From contig NC_089581.1 of NCBI RefSeq assembly GCF_019320115.1, positions 10,975,707 to 11,039,706 on the forward strand: a stretch of DNA of 64,000 nt, read 5' to 3'. The stretch is from Miscanthus floridulus. Lineage: Eukaryota > Streptophyta > Magnoliopsida > Poales > Poaceae. Positions 10,219-21,875 of this stretch are shown piece after piece (within the stretch, counting starts at the first letter, position 1; each line of letters opens with the position of its first letter). A program made the translations under genes and the position numbers. Under the pieces are notes generated by a model. The model was not told the origin of the DNA. It saw only the letters and a list, made by a program, of their open reading frames with translations, and ran no database searches.

Positions 10219-10760
10219 TGATTGATGACAATACCACCTCGAGTATATTATGGAGTGAGGTTTTTGATGGGCTTGGTTCATATAAGCTTTTGTCGTTAAG
10301 AACAAAAGAGTTAGGCAAGCTTATATGACCCAAGCCAATACAGTGTACTCAAAGGATATGAATTAAGCATGAGTACAAGTAACAAAGCTCATTTGCTTCG
10401 AAGTATAAACGCGGAAGCAAAAGCAAATGAGCATAACACAAGTGATATGACATATAGATAATGCAAAGTAGAAATCACACATGTCATATATCACAATCAC
10501 GTAGATAGCACTATCACATATATATAATAGTATGCATGAAAGTAAACACATGAATGTATAAGTAATAGTGTATCACACAAATAAAAACTCTAAATGTATA
10601 TAATAAGCTAATACTATATAACGAGCTCCCCCTAAATGTAGCTCCCCCTAAGACTACATACTCGAACACCCTCTCCCCCTTTGGCGTCAAACACCAAAAC
10701 CTAGGGGTCGGTCGGCGGGGCTGCAGCGGACGAGCCGGGCACTGAAGAACGTGGGGCAAG

Positions 10761-13124
10761 CTAGAACTGGGCACCATCATCATCTGACCCTAAGCTCTGA
10801 ACTGACTGACCCTCTGTGGCAGGAAGTGTCACTGAAGCGGTCTGGGTCTGAGCTGGGGCTAGTGCTGCCTGTGAAGCTGCTAGTATGTCTGTCGTAGGAT
10901 CTGACGAGGCGACAGACGATGGGAGCCTCTGAGTAGTCACTGTGACTAGAGCTGCTGTAGATGGATCGGCGGTATGCATATGAGGCGGAGTAGGCATGCC
11001 GGTCAACTCGCTGAAGGATGCTCCAAGACTCCTGGAGACTGACGTCTTAGGCATGAATAGCAAGGAAGACTGCTCTGGTGTGAAGCCCGTCTGAAATGGA
11101 GTGAACTGTGGGGCTACCATGGGTGAGGCTAACCACTGGGACACCTGTATAAGAGGTGAAGCAAACTGAGCTGGAGGCTATCCCTGACTCTGGAGCCCAC
11201 TGGGCTATACTGCTGGAGTCGTCGAAGTGGTAGGAGGCTGTGCAAGCTGGGGCGAAGGCTGTGGCAGTGGGACCCCAATGGCTGTCACTACATGCTGCAT
11301 GAATCCCATAAGCTACTGCTGCATAAGTAACTGCTGGTGCTGAAGGAGCTGCTGCTGCCGCTAGAACTCGTCCTAACGAGCCTGAAACTGTGCGAAGTTG
11401 GCAGCTGTCTCCTGTGCCTGTCGTGTCTGATCCTGCTGTATCCGCTCAAGAATAGCAATAAGAGTGGGGTCTGTCTACGGAGCAGGTGGAGCAGAACTAG
11501 AGCTACCGGCCTCTGCATCATGTCTACGTGACAGCATCTGAGGTATAGGCTGGTAGTCATCGTCAGAGCTATCACTGTACTCGCTCACCTCCTGCTGTGC
11601 CTCTAGCTCCTCCTCCTTAGTGGCTACAATCCCTCTAATGATCTCATCCTACTGAGCTACGGACTCTGGCACGTTAGGACAACGGCTAGGCTATCTAGGT
11701 GCCTGAGGAGTGGTGTGTCTGATCCTCTGTGATAGGTTGTAAGCTGGGAACTCTGTGGTGGCACCTATATACTCATCCATCATACCAGGGGGTTTATCAA
11801 GCACAACTCTATGGATGAGGAACTTGATCTAGTGAGCATAGGGAAGCTGCCTGCGACCCTTGAATCCCTCAGCTATTGTGTCCTCCATCTCTGAAAGCAG
11901 GAGATCCCAAATATCAAATACTGTCTGCTGCATGATGGCATTGAGAAGCCAGAGCTGTAAGCGAGTCAGGCCCTCCCTGTATCCCAACCTAGGAAGCAGT
12001 GTCCTCCTGATGATGGCCTCTAGCACTCTCGCTATAGGAGTCAAGTCACTGGGGTTCCTGCTCGACCCCTCACCAAAGGGCTCCTTGAAGTAATGGCACA
12101 CTAAATCTATAGGGGGCACCAGCCCTCCATGAGGATGCCTGGGCGGTCCCTGCTATCCATAACAAACCTCATGCATCTTGATAGGTTGCTCCTGTAGCCT
12201 CAGTATCTCTCTGGCCCTGCCACTCGTCACTCTGTAGTCTTTGCCTCTGAAAGCAAAGTGAATAAACCTATGATGTGGATCGATGAAGAGTGAAGCATAA
12301 AACTAACGAACCCAAGATGGTACATATATCCCCATCCATCCAATCAAATCTGTCAGTCCTAGCAAATATAACAAGTATGGCTGAATGCTCTCTCTGGCTG
12401 CTACCACAATAGACTCTATCTGACAGACTCTCTGAAATCTGAACACTGCCCCACTGTTGAGATAAGCATTATAGAAATCCTCCTACAGTGGCGTGTAGAA
12501 ACCCTCAGCTGCTCTCTCATCCCTCCTCGGAGGAAACCAAACCTCAAACTCAACAAATCACAGCTGCTGAACCTGTCTGGTGGTGGCGGCCCTCAAGTCG
12601 AGGTGAACCACTAGAGGCAGACCCTGAGGTCTAGGCGGAGGACGTGAACCTCTGTGCTGTGTAACTGGCCTCGGTGGAACTGTAGCACTGGTATGACTCG
12701 AGCGGTGTAGCTGAGGTGTCGGCTCAGTCTCTTGACCCTCCTGAGTCTCCTAGGCTGGCTGAGGCTCTGCTGGTGGGGGCTGCTGCTGTGCTGATGGACC
12801 CTCCTCAATGGCAACCCGTCGTCCTACAAACGTGGCAGCCCCAGCTAGACTACCGTGATGACGCTCAACCTCCTCAATCGCAGCTCTGACTGCTGGTGAA
12901 ACTAGCTGATCTGTAATGACAACTCCGCTGTGGGCACCACCTCTCTCGGCACGCTCTGTGGCCTCTGCAACAGCTGCTGCTCTCACTGTCTCTGCGTCGG
13001 GGTACTTCCGCTTCTTGGATGTCACCTGCTTGGTTGACTTGCCCTTCGATCCGGCTGGCTAGCGAGGCGGGGGCCTTCGATCATCATCACCTGGGCCACC
13101 ACCAACGTTCTTGGTGCGAGCCAT
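10761..13124 (-). pseudogene. Third ORF of the Copia element (env-position ORF), interrupted by about 14 TAG and one TGA
   Basis: From ATG at 13124 (MARTKNVGGGPGDD) to TGA/TAG-type stop at 10761 the frame is exactly 788 codons with no net indel, interrupted by about fifteen stops: fourteen TAG and one TGA (near 13066, 12752, 12556, 12485, 12304, 12155, 11831, 11695, 11650, 11475, 11373, 11361, 11307, 11205, 11178). The N terminus is basic (KRKYPDAETVRAAAVAEAT); the middle (about residues 190-420) is a globular domain including FYNAYLNSGAVFRFQR, LLGLTDLIGWMGIYVPSWV and HYFKEPFGEGSSRNPSDL, which to my eye resembles the 'putative plant transposon protein' domain; then an acidic serine stretch, a Gln-rich probable coiled coil, and a Pro/Thr/Ser-rich tail. 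No signal peptide or obvious transmembrane segment, so 'envelope' is a positional label only. A possible upstream in-frame ATG is at 13262. Present copy cannot make the full protein. Confidence 0.8.
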
Positions 13125-13266
13125 CTGAACTGATAAGATGGTGAACTGCTGCTGATGAAGATCAACTGCAAACTGCCACTTTCGAGGCTTGGCCTCGATC
13201 CTTACTTGCGAGCTTGGCTCCGAGTTGACTGCCAACTGCCAGAAGAACCACAACGGAACCAACTCG

Positions 13267-13555
13267 CTGCACGATAGAATAGATGGATATACAAATAAAT
13301 ACCATATGTCTAATAGATGCGAAACCCTAACAGAGAAAGCAATGTAGATGCGAATTTGAATTGAATGGCTTTCTACCTGACGATCAGCGATCCGAGAAAA
13401 GATAAGATGTCACGCGGGGATCCTTGGAACCGAGCTAGGGTTAGGGTATTCGAAGCACTATGAGGAATTGGCTGTGGATCAGTGACAATGATGAAGTTTA
13501 GGTTGCAACGCAAAAGATGAGTAGCCTGATGAATCGGCAGAAAAGAAGGGCTTAC
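13267..13555 (-). other. Candidate intron in the 5' leader of the third ORF
   Basis: On the minus strand CCTTG|GTAAGCC at 13555 is a good plant donor and TCGTGCAG at 13267 a plausible acceptor, preceded by a T-rich AT-rich 289-bp interval. Upstream sequence (13556-13890) is strongly GC-rich like a grass 5'UTR/first exon, while the interval is not. Inferred; no transcript was available. Confidence 0.35.
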
Positions 13556-13894
13556 CAAGGTTTAGGGTTAGACGACTCCGGCAAGAGGCAGAGCAGGGGC
13601 GCGGACAAGGCAACTTTGGTGAGCTATGGTGGCGCGCAGCTAGCGAGGGGGCCGAGCGCGGTGGCACGGTGGCGCGCGGGGAGGCTCGACAACACGATGA
13701 GCTATGGTGGCGCGGGCTGTGCTGGCGCGGTGGCACGTGGGCTGCGGCGGTGCGGGCTGTGCTGACGCGGTGGCGCGCGGGAAGGCTCGGGCGGAGCTAG
13801 CTGGACGGTGGTGCGGCGAGGCTGCGGCGGCACGACTTGGCGGTGGCTCAGGCTAGGGCACGGCGGGATGAGGGCAAACAAGGGTACGGCTTGC

Positions 13895-14245
13895 GGTTAA
13901 ATAGTTCCCCACACGTGATAGAAAAGGAAGCAGAGAAAGGAGTCCTGAAGTCACGCGAGATCCACTGACCGGACGCTCCGGTGGTAGCGACCGGACACTA
14001 CCACCCAGCATCCGGTCGATTCCAGAGAGGTCCAAATCCTCTGGAATCGAGACCAGACGCGTCCGGTGGTCCATGATCGGACGTAGGCAGGGTCTGGTCA
14101 GTACAACTTGGTCTTCCTTCGATCGATCGGACACTGAACCCTTCCTGACCGGACGCACAGACGTAGCGTTCAGTCACTCCTTCACCAGCAGTTCACCTCC
14201 TGTGAACTGACCAGATGCTGGACAGCAGCGTCCGGTGCACCTTTT
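13895..14245 (-). promoter_or_regulatory. Putative internal promoter upstream of the third ORF
   Basis: Between the pol stop (14625) and the third ORF lies a second CCGGTC/GACCGGACGC array (about 13970-14240), then on the minus strand a CACGTG G-box (13912-13917) and a TATA-like CTATTTAACC (13895-13904), then a GC-rich leader. The order array, TATA, GC-rich leader repeats the layout of the LTR U3 in this element. Function is inference from layout. Confidence 0.4.
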
Positions 14246-14624
14246 CCAGCAAATCTTCAAACTTCCTTCACGCTGCCTGTTCCCAATCAAGTCCCAACTT
14301 GAATAAGATCCAAATAAACACCAATTGGGACTGATGTGAGTGACCTCTCTCAAACCCTCATATTTTTTAAAATATTTTGCCTTAGGCTATAATTCTTTTT
14401 AAGAAAATAGGCAACAAGAGGGCAAATAGAACAAAACAACGAAACAACATTCATGCATATGCACTACTTGTAAGTAAATCTAGTTGCTTGTCAAGTTTGA
14501 TCCAAGGTTAAGCTTCTTCACATGCTTTTGGGCGGTTATCTTAACCATGTTAGACAAGCCCTATATGCATTGCCACAAATTAAACATGTTGTATATTACA
14601 ATGAATGCAAGGGACAACACAAGC

Positions 14625-17600
14625 TCAATTTTTAGTGAAGTTACTAAAATCAAGTACATTGAGCTCATTCCGCAATCTACAAAATATAGCCTCATCTAGC
14701 GGTTTAGTGAAGATATCCACTAATTGATCTTTGGATCTTACACCTTATAGTGATATATCATTTTTAGCCACATGATCTCTTAGAAAGTGATGTCGGATAT
14801 CTATATGCTTGGTGCGAGAGTGTTGAACCAGATTATTTGCAAGTTTTACCACACTTTCATTGTCGCACAAAAGAGGTACTTTCTCTAGAACTACTCCATA
14901 GTCTAGCAAAGTTTGTTTCATGTATAATATTTATGCACAACAAGCATCTGCGGTAATGTATTCTGCTTCAGCGGTGGACAAAGCCACACTATTTTGTTTC
15001 TTAGAGGACCAAGACACAAGTGATCTACCAAGCAAATGGCACCCTTCGAATGTGCTCTTTCTATCAACTTTGCATCCGGCGTAATCCGAATCGGAATAGC
15101 CAATTAATTCAAATAAAGCTCCTTTGGGATACCAAAGACCAATGTTTGGTGTGTGCTTAAGATACCTAAGGATTCTTTTTACGGTAATTAAATGTGTTTC
15201 CTTAGGACTAGCTTGAAATCTAGCACACATACACACACTAAACATGATGTCGGGCCTAGATGCGGTTAAATATAACAAGCTATCAATCATAGAACGGTAG
15301 AGAGTTTGATCAACCGGGTTACCTCTCTCATCTAGGTCGAGATGTCCATTTGTAGGCATTGGTGTCTTGATTGGCTTACATTCATCCATCTTAAATCTCT
15401 TGAGAAGATCTTTTGTGTATTTCTCTTGAGAGATGAAGATGCCTTCTTTTATTTGCTTGACTTAAAAACCAAGAAAGAATATAAGCTCACCAATCATTGA
15501 CATCTCGAACTCCTTTGACATCAATTCACCAAATTCTTTGCATGAGTCTTCATTTGATGATCCAAAGATGATATCATCAACATATACTTGACAAATGAAG
15601 ATATGCCCATTAAGCTTCTTGGTGAATAGTGTGGTGTCGACCTTTCCAATGGTGAAGCCCTTCTCAATGAGGAAGTCCTGAAGGTGCTCATACCAAGCTC
15701 TTGGGGCTTACTTAAGCTCATATAGTGCCTTGGACAACCTATAAACATGATTAGAATATCTAGGGTCTTCAAACCCGGGAGGTTGATCAACATAGATTAG
15801 TTTATTTATAAAACCATTTAAAAAAGCACTTTTCACATCCATTTGATATAGTTTTATTTCATGATGTGATGCATATGCAAGAAGGATATGGATGGCTTCT
15901 AATCTTGCAATCAGTGCAAAGGTCTCTCCAAAATCCAAACCTTCAACTTGAGAGAACCCCTTTGCAACTAGTCTTGCCTTATTCCTCACAACAACACCTT
16001 GATCATATTGCTTGTTGCGGAACACCCACTTTGTTCCAATGACTCTTGCACCTTTTGGTCGCTCTTCAAGAGTCCAAACTTCATTGTGAGTGAAGTTGTT
16101 CAACTCTTCATGCATGGCATTGATCCAATCTGGATCTTTAAGAGCTTCTTCTACCTTGGTAGGCTCATAGCAAGAGACAAAAGAGTGATGAGCAATAAAT
16201 GAAGTAAGTTTTTGAGATCGAGTCATCACACCCTTTGATGGACTCCCTATGATGAGATCTTGTGGATGATCTTGTAGGAGAGGTGTGTTTCTTCTATTGA
16301 CCACTTGAGGAGGAGGTTGTGGAGCATCAACATCTTGTGCTTATACCACCATTTGCTCATGAGAGATATGAGTATCTTCATTTTCCACTCTCCCATCTTT
16401 TTCACCATCTTGTGGTATATTTGATGAAGAAGGTTGGTTAATGACTTGTACATCATCTTTATCATCTTTTGGCTTGATGTCTCCCACTGAAATGTTCTTC
16501 ATAGCCTCCCTCAATGGTTCATCACCTACATCATCAAGATTCTCATGTGCTCCTTGGGAGCTATTAGATTCATCAAATTCCACATCATATGTTTCTTCAA
16601 CCAAGCCGGTGGCATGATTAAATACTCTATATGCTTTGGACTTCAATGAGTAACCAATAAGAAAACCTATATCACAACGTCTTTAAAACTTCCCTAGGTG
16701 TTGCCGCTTCTTGTAGATGTAGCATTTGCAACCAAACACCCTAAAGAAGGAGACGTCCGGCTTCTTTCCATTAAGCAACTCATACGGTGTCTTGACAAGG
16801 AACTTTTGAAGAAATAGATGGTTGGATGCATAACATACGGTGTTGATTGCTTCCGCCCATAGAGCTTCGGGGGTGTTGTACTCATCTAGCATTGTCCTTG
16901 CAAGAATGATCAAAGTCTGGTTCTTCCTCTCAACTACACTATTTTGTTGAGAAGTATAGGTCGCGGAGACCTCATGTTTGATTCCAACTTCATCACAATA
17001 AGCTTCTATATTTGTGTTGTCAAACTCTTTGCCATTGTCACTTCTTATCTTCTTGAGCTTCACTTCAAATTCATTTTGAGCTCTCTTGGCAAACTTCTTG
17101 AAACAAGATGCAACTTCGGATTTGTCATGAAGGAAGAACACCCATGTATACCTTGAATAGTCATCCACAATCACAAGACAATAGAGATTTCCTCCCAAAC
17201 TCTTATATGTTGTTGGTCCAAATAAATCCATATGTAGGAGTTCTAGCACTCTTGTGGTTGACATGAAAGCTTTGGTTGGATGAGTGTTTGCAACTTGCTT
17301 GCCGGCTTGACATGCACTACAAAGCTTGTCCTTCTCAAACTTCACATCCTTCAACCCTCTCACCAAATCATTCTTCATAAGCTTCTTGAGTGAGCTCATC
17401 CCAACATGAGCAAGTCTTCTATGCCATAGCCACCTAAGTGTTGTTTTGGTGAATAGTCAAGTCTTCAAGTTTGCATCTTCGGATGTGAAGTCAACTAGAT
17501 ATAAATTGTTGTATCTAAATCCATTGAATATCACTTGTTTATCATCTACTTTGGATACAACAACCTCCTTCTCGGTGAATAAGCATTGGAAGCCAAGATC

Positions 17601-20252
17601 ACACAATTGTCCAACGGATAGCAAGTTGAAACTCAATGAGGCAACATAGAGCACATTAGAGATGGAATGATCATTTGATATTGCCACTTTGCCCAATCCT
17701 TTAACCTTGCCCTTTGAATTATCTCCAAATATTATTTTCTCTTGTCCATCTACCTCCTCATCTAGTGAGGTGAACATACAAGGATCACCGGTCATATGTT
17801 GAGTGCAACCACTATCAATAACCCAATGACTTCCACCGGTCTTATAGTTCACCTACACACAAGAGATTCAAGCTTTAGGGATCCAAACTTGTTGAGGGCC
17901 CTTCACCTTCTCAACAAGTGACTTAGCCACCCAAATCTTCTTAGGCCTACTCTTGTTGGGGGGTCCTAAGAACATGACTTTCATCTTTCCACTAGAATCT
18001 TTTCTAAGCATGTAGTGAGCATTGAAAGCAAAGGGTCTTGTATGCTTGGGCAAGGGTTGTGGTGGTGGAGTTTGACACTCATGAGCAAAATGGCCTTCTT
18101 ATCCACACTCAAAACATCTCTTTGGCTTTAGCTTTGGCTTTGATTGTTGGTGTTGAGCTTGAGCCTTCTTCTTCTCTACACTTGCCATATATCCAATGCC
18201 ACTTCTATCCATCTTCATGACGGTATTCATGAGTAGCTCACTTTGGAGATGCTTGCCTCTAGCAAACTTGCTCAATCCCACCTTGAGATGCTCTTTCTCC
18301 ATCTTGAGCTTCTTGTTCTCTTCCTTGAGAATATCATTGTTCTTCTCTTCCTTGAGTTTCTTGTTTTCTTCTTTGAGCTTCTCATTCTCAAGGATCAACT
18401 CTTTGTCATGATCAAGAGTTTCTAGCACAATGGTGTTATGACTTTTCATCTCTTCAAGATCTTTCATGAGCTTCTCATGGTCACTCTTGAGCTTGACATA
18501 CTCATCATAGTCATTGCACTCAACCACTTGCTTACCTTTGCTACTAGATCCATGCTCAATGCTCTCATCAATTAAATCATCACATGAGGTAGCTATATCA
18601 ATCTTAACAACATGGTTAGTAGCAACATGTGGCTCATTTGGTAAGAATTCTTGTGCAATAACAAGGGTATCATAATTGATCTTTAGAGTTGTATATTCAT
18701 CTTTTAGCTTGTTGTGACTAATGATAAGCTCATTGTGCACCCACTCAAGTTTATCATGTTTATCTTTAAGCTCTTTCTTAGAAGATTTGAGCTCTTTGAG
18801 TTTGGATGATATAGAGTCATTTGTTTCTTTGAGCTCATCATTAGCCTTTTCCAATGTATCACACTTAGCTAAGAGTGAATCATTTTTAGCATCAAGTTTT
18901 TCATTTGTAGCTCTACTCTTTCTAATGATCTTAGTGTATTTTCTTAATATTTTGACAAGATCATCATATGTGGGTGAATCATCATCGCTATCACTATCAT
19001 CATCACTAGCTTGCTCATCATCACTACTATCATCACTCTTAGTTACCTTGCGTTCACCCTTGGCCATAAGGCATAGGTGTGTAGAGGATGATGGTGATGG
19101 TGGCGGTGAGGATGCAAGATCAATAGCAATGGCAGCCACCTTCTCATTGTCACTCTCATCATCGGATGATCCACTTGATGAATCAATATTTGTGAGCCAA
19201 TCACCGACAATATAGGCCTTGCCACTCTTCTTCTTCTTGTAGAAGTCTCTCTTTTTGCCATCTCTCTTCTTATATGGCTTGTTCTTTTTCTTTTCATCTT
19301 CATCACTTGAATCATCTTTCTTGCCCTTGTTCTTGAACTTGTCTTTCTTGGGCTTTGTGCATTGATGAGCTAGGTGGCCAAGTTTGCCACAATTATAGCA
19401 ATCCATTTCGGAGATTGGCTTTCTTCTTGAGCTAGTGAATAACTTCTTCTTCTTGCTGTCGAACTTGATGCCACTCTTGTTTAGCTTCTTTAGCATCTTG
19501 GTGGTCTTCTTCACCATGAGAGTAAGACTTTCTTCATCATCTTCATCACTTGAGCTCTCATACTCAAGTCTTGCCTTGCCCTTATCTTGGCTAGCTTTGA
19601 ATGCTAAGTCCTTCTCTTTCTTATTTGTAGAGGATGAGCCATCATGTGGCGTGATGTGCATGTACATCTCATGAGCATTAATCTTTCCCAAGATTTGTGT
19701 CGGTGTAGCGGCGGAAAGATCACCTTGATGTAGCACGATCACAATGTGCCTATATTTGTCAATGGGGAGGACACTCAAGATCTTTCTCACAACATTGGAT
19801 GGTGACATTTGAGTAAGTCCAAGCCCATTGACTTCCTCTATAAGAACATTTAAACAAGAATACATTTCATTAGCACTTTCTTTGGGAAGCATCTCAAAAG
19901 AATTTAGCTTTTTAATCATAAGATGATAGCGTTCCTCACGCTCACTCTTGGTTCCCTCATAGAGCGCACAAACGTCCGACCATAGTGCATGGGCGTCTTT
20001 GTGGTTCCTTACACGATTGAACACATCTTTGCAAAGGCCTCTAAAGATGGTGTTGCGAGCCTTTGCATTCCATTTTTCATAGTTTACTTCATCGCCTTGA
20101 AGTTGTGTGGCATTCTTAGGTATTGGGAACCCTTGAGAGGCGGCTCTAAGAATTCTAACATCTAGAGCTTCTAGGTAAGCCTCCATGCAAATTTTCCAAT
20201 ATGGAAAATCATCCCCCTCGAAGATAGGAGGAGGTCCATCCCCGTGAGACAT
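14625..20252 (-). pseudogene. Copia gag-pol polyprotein, single frame with nine stops
   Basis: ATG at 20252 to TGA at 14625-14627: 5628 bp, exactly 1876 codons, no net frameshift. Domains in order: gag core (about residues 1-220), zinc knuckle CYNCGKLGHLAHQC, Lys/Asp/Ser-rich linkers, a long heptad coiled coil (about residues 440-680), a second knuckle CFECG-stop-EGHFAHEC, protease WVIDSGC (near 17820), integrase with LDxLHMDLFGP, RSDNGKEF and VVERKN, RT with MDVKSAFLNG and YVDD (15573-15584), and RNase H with YSDSDYAGCKVDRKS and ALSTAEAEY. Stops: TAA at 18099, TGA at 17868, TAG at about 17853, TAA at 16683, 16341, 15708, 15462, 14931 and 14745. At least six fall where the Copia family has glutamine (for instance LK-stop-APRAWYE). 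The frame is Copia by domain order. The element is dead unless complemented. Confidence 0.92.
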
Positions 20253-20290
20253 CTTGCTCTAAGCGGTTAGGCTTAAAAACATGAGCACAA

Positions 20291-20304
20291 GGCTCCAATA
20301 CCAA
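20291..20304 (-). promoter_or_regulatory. Primer-binding site of the Copia element
   Basis: Two bases inside the 5' LTR end (20306), the minus strand reads TGGTATTGGAGCC, close to the initiator Met-tRNA complement TGGTATCAGAGCC used by most plant Copia elements; the two differences are transitions. Confidence 0.85.
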
Positions 20305-20305
20305 T

Positions 20306-21875
20306 TGAAAGGATCAAGATGTCCAAGAGGGGGGTGAATTGAGCTAATTCTAAATTTTCTTGCAATAATCAAATCCTACGGATAGCCCAATTAACCCCTT
20401 GTGTCTAGAAAAGTGTTTCTATCAAATCAACGCACAAAAGACTTGCAACCTATGTTCCAAACTTACTCTAGCATAGCAATTCTATGAATGTAAAGACAAG
20501 TATTGAATTGATCAAAGTAAATACTTAAAGTAAATGCTCAAAGTAAATGGAGAGAGGAACACGGCGATGTTTTGCCGAGGTATCGGAGAGTCGCCACTCT
20601 CCACTAGTCCTCATTGGAGCACCCACGCAAGGGTGTAGCTCCCCCTTGATCCACGCAAGGATCAAGTGCTCTCTACGGGTTGATTCTTTGACACTCTGTC
20701 GCGGCGAATCACCCAAAACCGCTCATAACTTGAGTTGGGTCACCTACAAGCTCCGCCAGGTGATCACCAAGCTCCCAATCACCACCAAGCCGTCTAGGTG
20801 ATGGCGATCACCAAGAGTAACAAGCACGAACTCTCACTTGACCACGCAAAGCCTAATGAGAAGATGGATGCACACTTGTCTACTCTTGATTCACTAATGA
20901 GGTTTCACTCTTGGATTCTCAAATCACAAACACCTCACTAGGACCTTGCTCTTCTTGGCACTCACAAACATGTTTCTCAGCTGTTGGAATGAGCAAAAGT
21001 AACTCTACTCACGAGTGGAGCTTCTATTTATAAGGCAGCCTAAAAATGAACCGTTATGAGCTTCTGCGGGGTGACCGGACGCTCCGATCGTTTTGACCGG
21101 ACGCTCTGGTCAGTTCAACCCGCGCAACAGTTTTCACGTGATGACCGGATGCTGTTAGGGTCCGGTCAGTACTAACCAGACGCGTCCGGTCGCTCTTGGA
21201 TGCTTACTGTAATCGACCGGACGCTGGATACTCAGGGTCCGGTCACCACTGACCGGACGCGTCCGATCGCACTTTCTCAAGTCTAGACCCTTACTGGAGT
21301 CGACTGGACGCTGACCCTCAGCGTCCGATCACACGACCTTCTAGCGTTCGGTCACACCAGACTTGTTCTTCACGGTCAAATGAACTGACCGGACCCTACG
21401 GCCAGCGTCCGGTCGCACCGGAGCCAGCGCCCGGTCAGTATTTGACCCTCCATTCACTTCCATCTTTCGAACATATGTGAATGAAGTTTGCTCCAAAGGA
21501 TCTTAGGCATTCATAGGAGCTACCTAGAGCTAGTTTTAATAAGTGTGCACCACACCTAACTCACTAGACTCAACTAGGTCAAGCTACCCGTTCATACCCC
21601 CTTTCATAGTATGGCCAAAGGAAAAACAAAGTCCTAAACTACTCTAAGTGTCTCTCCAACTTCAATTGACACTTAGAACTAGTTATCCTTAACCTTGTCG
21701 TCCTTCCTTTGAAAATTGAAACGATTTCCATCGTAGGGGCATGGCAAACTCGATTGCCCAATCGATCTCCATTACCATGACCTAACTTAATTGCCTCTGT
21801 AAAACACATGTTAGTCGTAGTAATCTTGTATTGACATTAATCACCAAAATCCACTTAGGGTCCTAGATGCTTTCA
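20306..21875 (-). repeat. 5' LTR of the Copia element
   Basis: A 1570-bp partner of 8632-10202 with TGAAAG/CTTTCA termini, the same motif array (about 21070-21440) and TATA box (21025-21032, minus). Differences from the other LTR are nearly all C/T or G/A; one visible transversion is near 20511. Confidence 0.95.
21070..21440. repeat. GACCGGACGC / CCGGTC motif array in the 5' LTR
   Basis: Partner of the array at 9400-9780. Several copies that are degraded in one LTR are intact in the other, for instance GACCGGACGCGTCCG near 21258 against GATCGGACACGTCCG in the 3' LTR. It lies next to the TATA box at 21025-21032. Confidence 0.85.

Larger units (their letters stand above)
8632..21875 (-). mobile_element. 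Complete SIRE/Maximus-type Ty1-Copia retrotransposon with a third ORF
   Basis: A 13,244-bp element in minus orientation. The LTRs (8632-10202, 1571 bp; 20306-21875, 1570 bp) begin TGAAAG and end CTTTCA on the plus strand. A perfect 5-bp target duplication, CCGTG, flanks it (8627-8631 and 21876-21880). In transcription order: 5' LTR, Met-tRNA-like primer site, gag-pol in one frame (20252-14625), a noncoding spacer with promoter-like motifs, a third ORF (13124-10761), a polypurine tract and the 3' LTR. Integrase before RT gives Copia; long gag with coiled coil, large size and a sense-strand third ORF downstream of pol fit the SIRE/Maximus lineage. LTR differences are nearly all transitions, a few percent by eye. 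It sits inside the LTR of the Gypsy element, so it is the younger of the two. Confidence 0.95.

Noticed and set aside
10761..13124. Reassignment of TAG to glutamine (alternative genetic code)
   Set aside because: Plant nuclear genes here (TIM14, HIRA, F-box) use TAG and TAA as ordinary stops, HIRA itself ends in TAG, and the sites fit C-to-T decay.
18099..20252. Gag coiled-coil protein as a host myosin-like or structural gene
   Set aside because: It lies between the PBS and protease of an LTR element, has two zinc knuckles and is in frame with pol.
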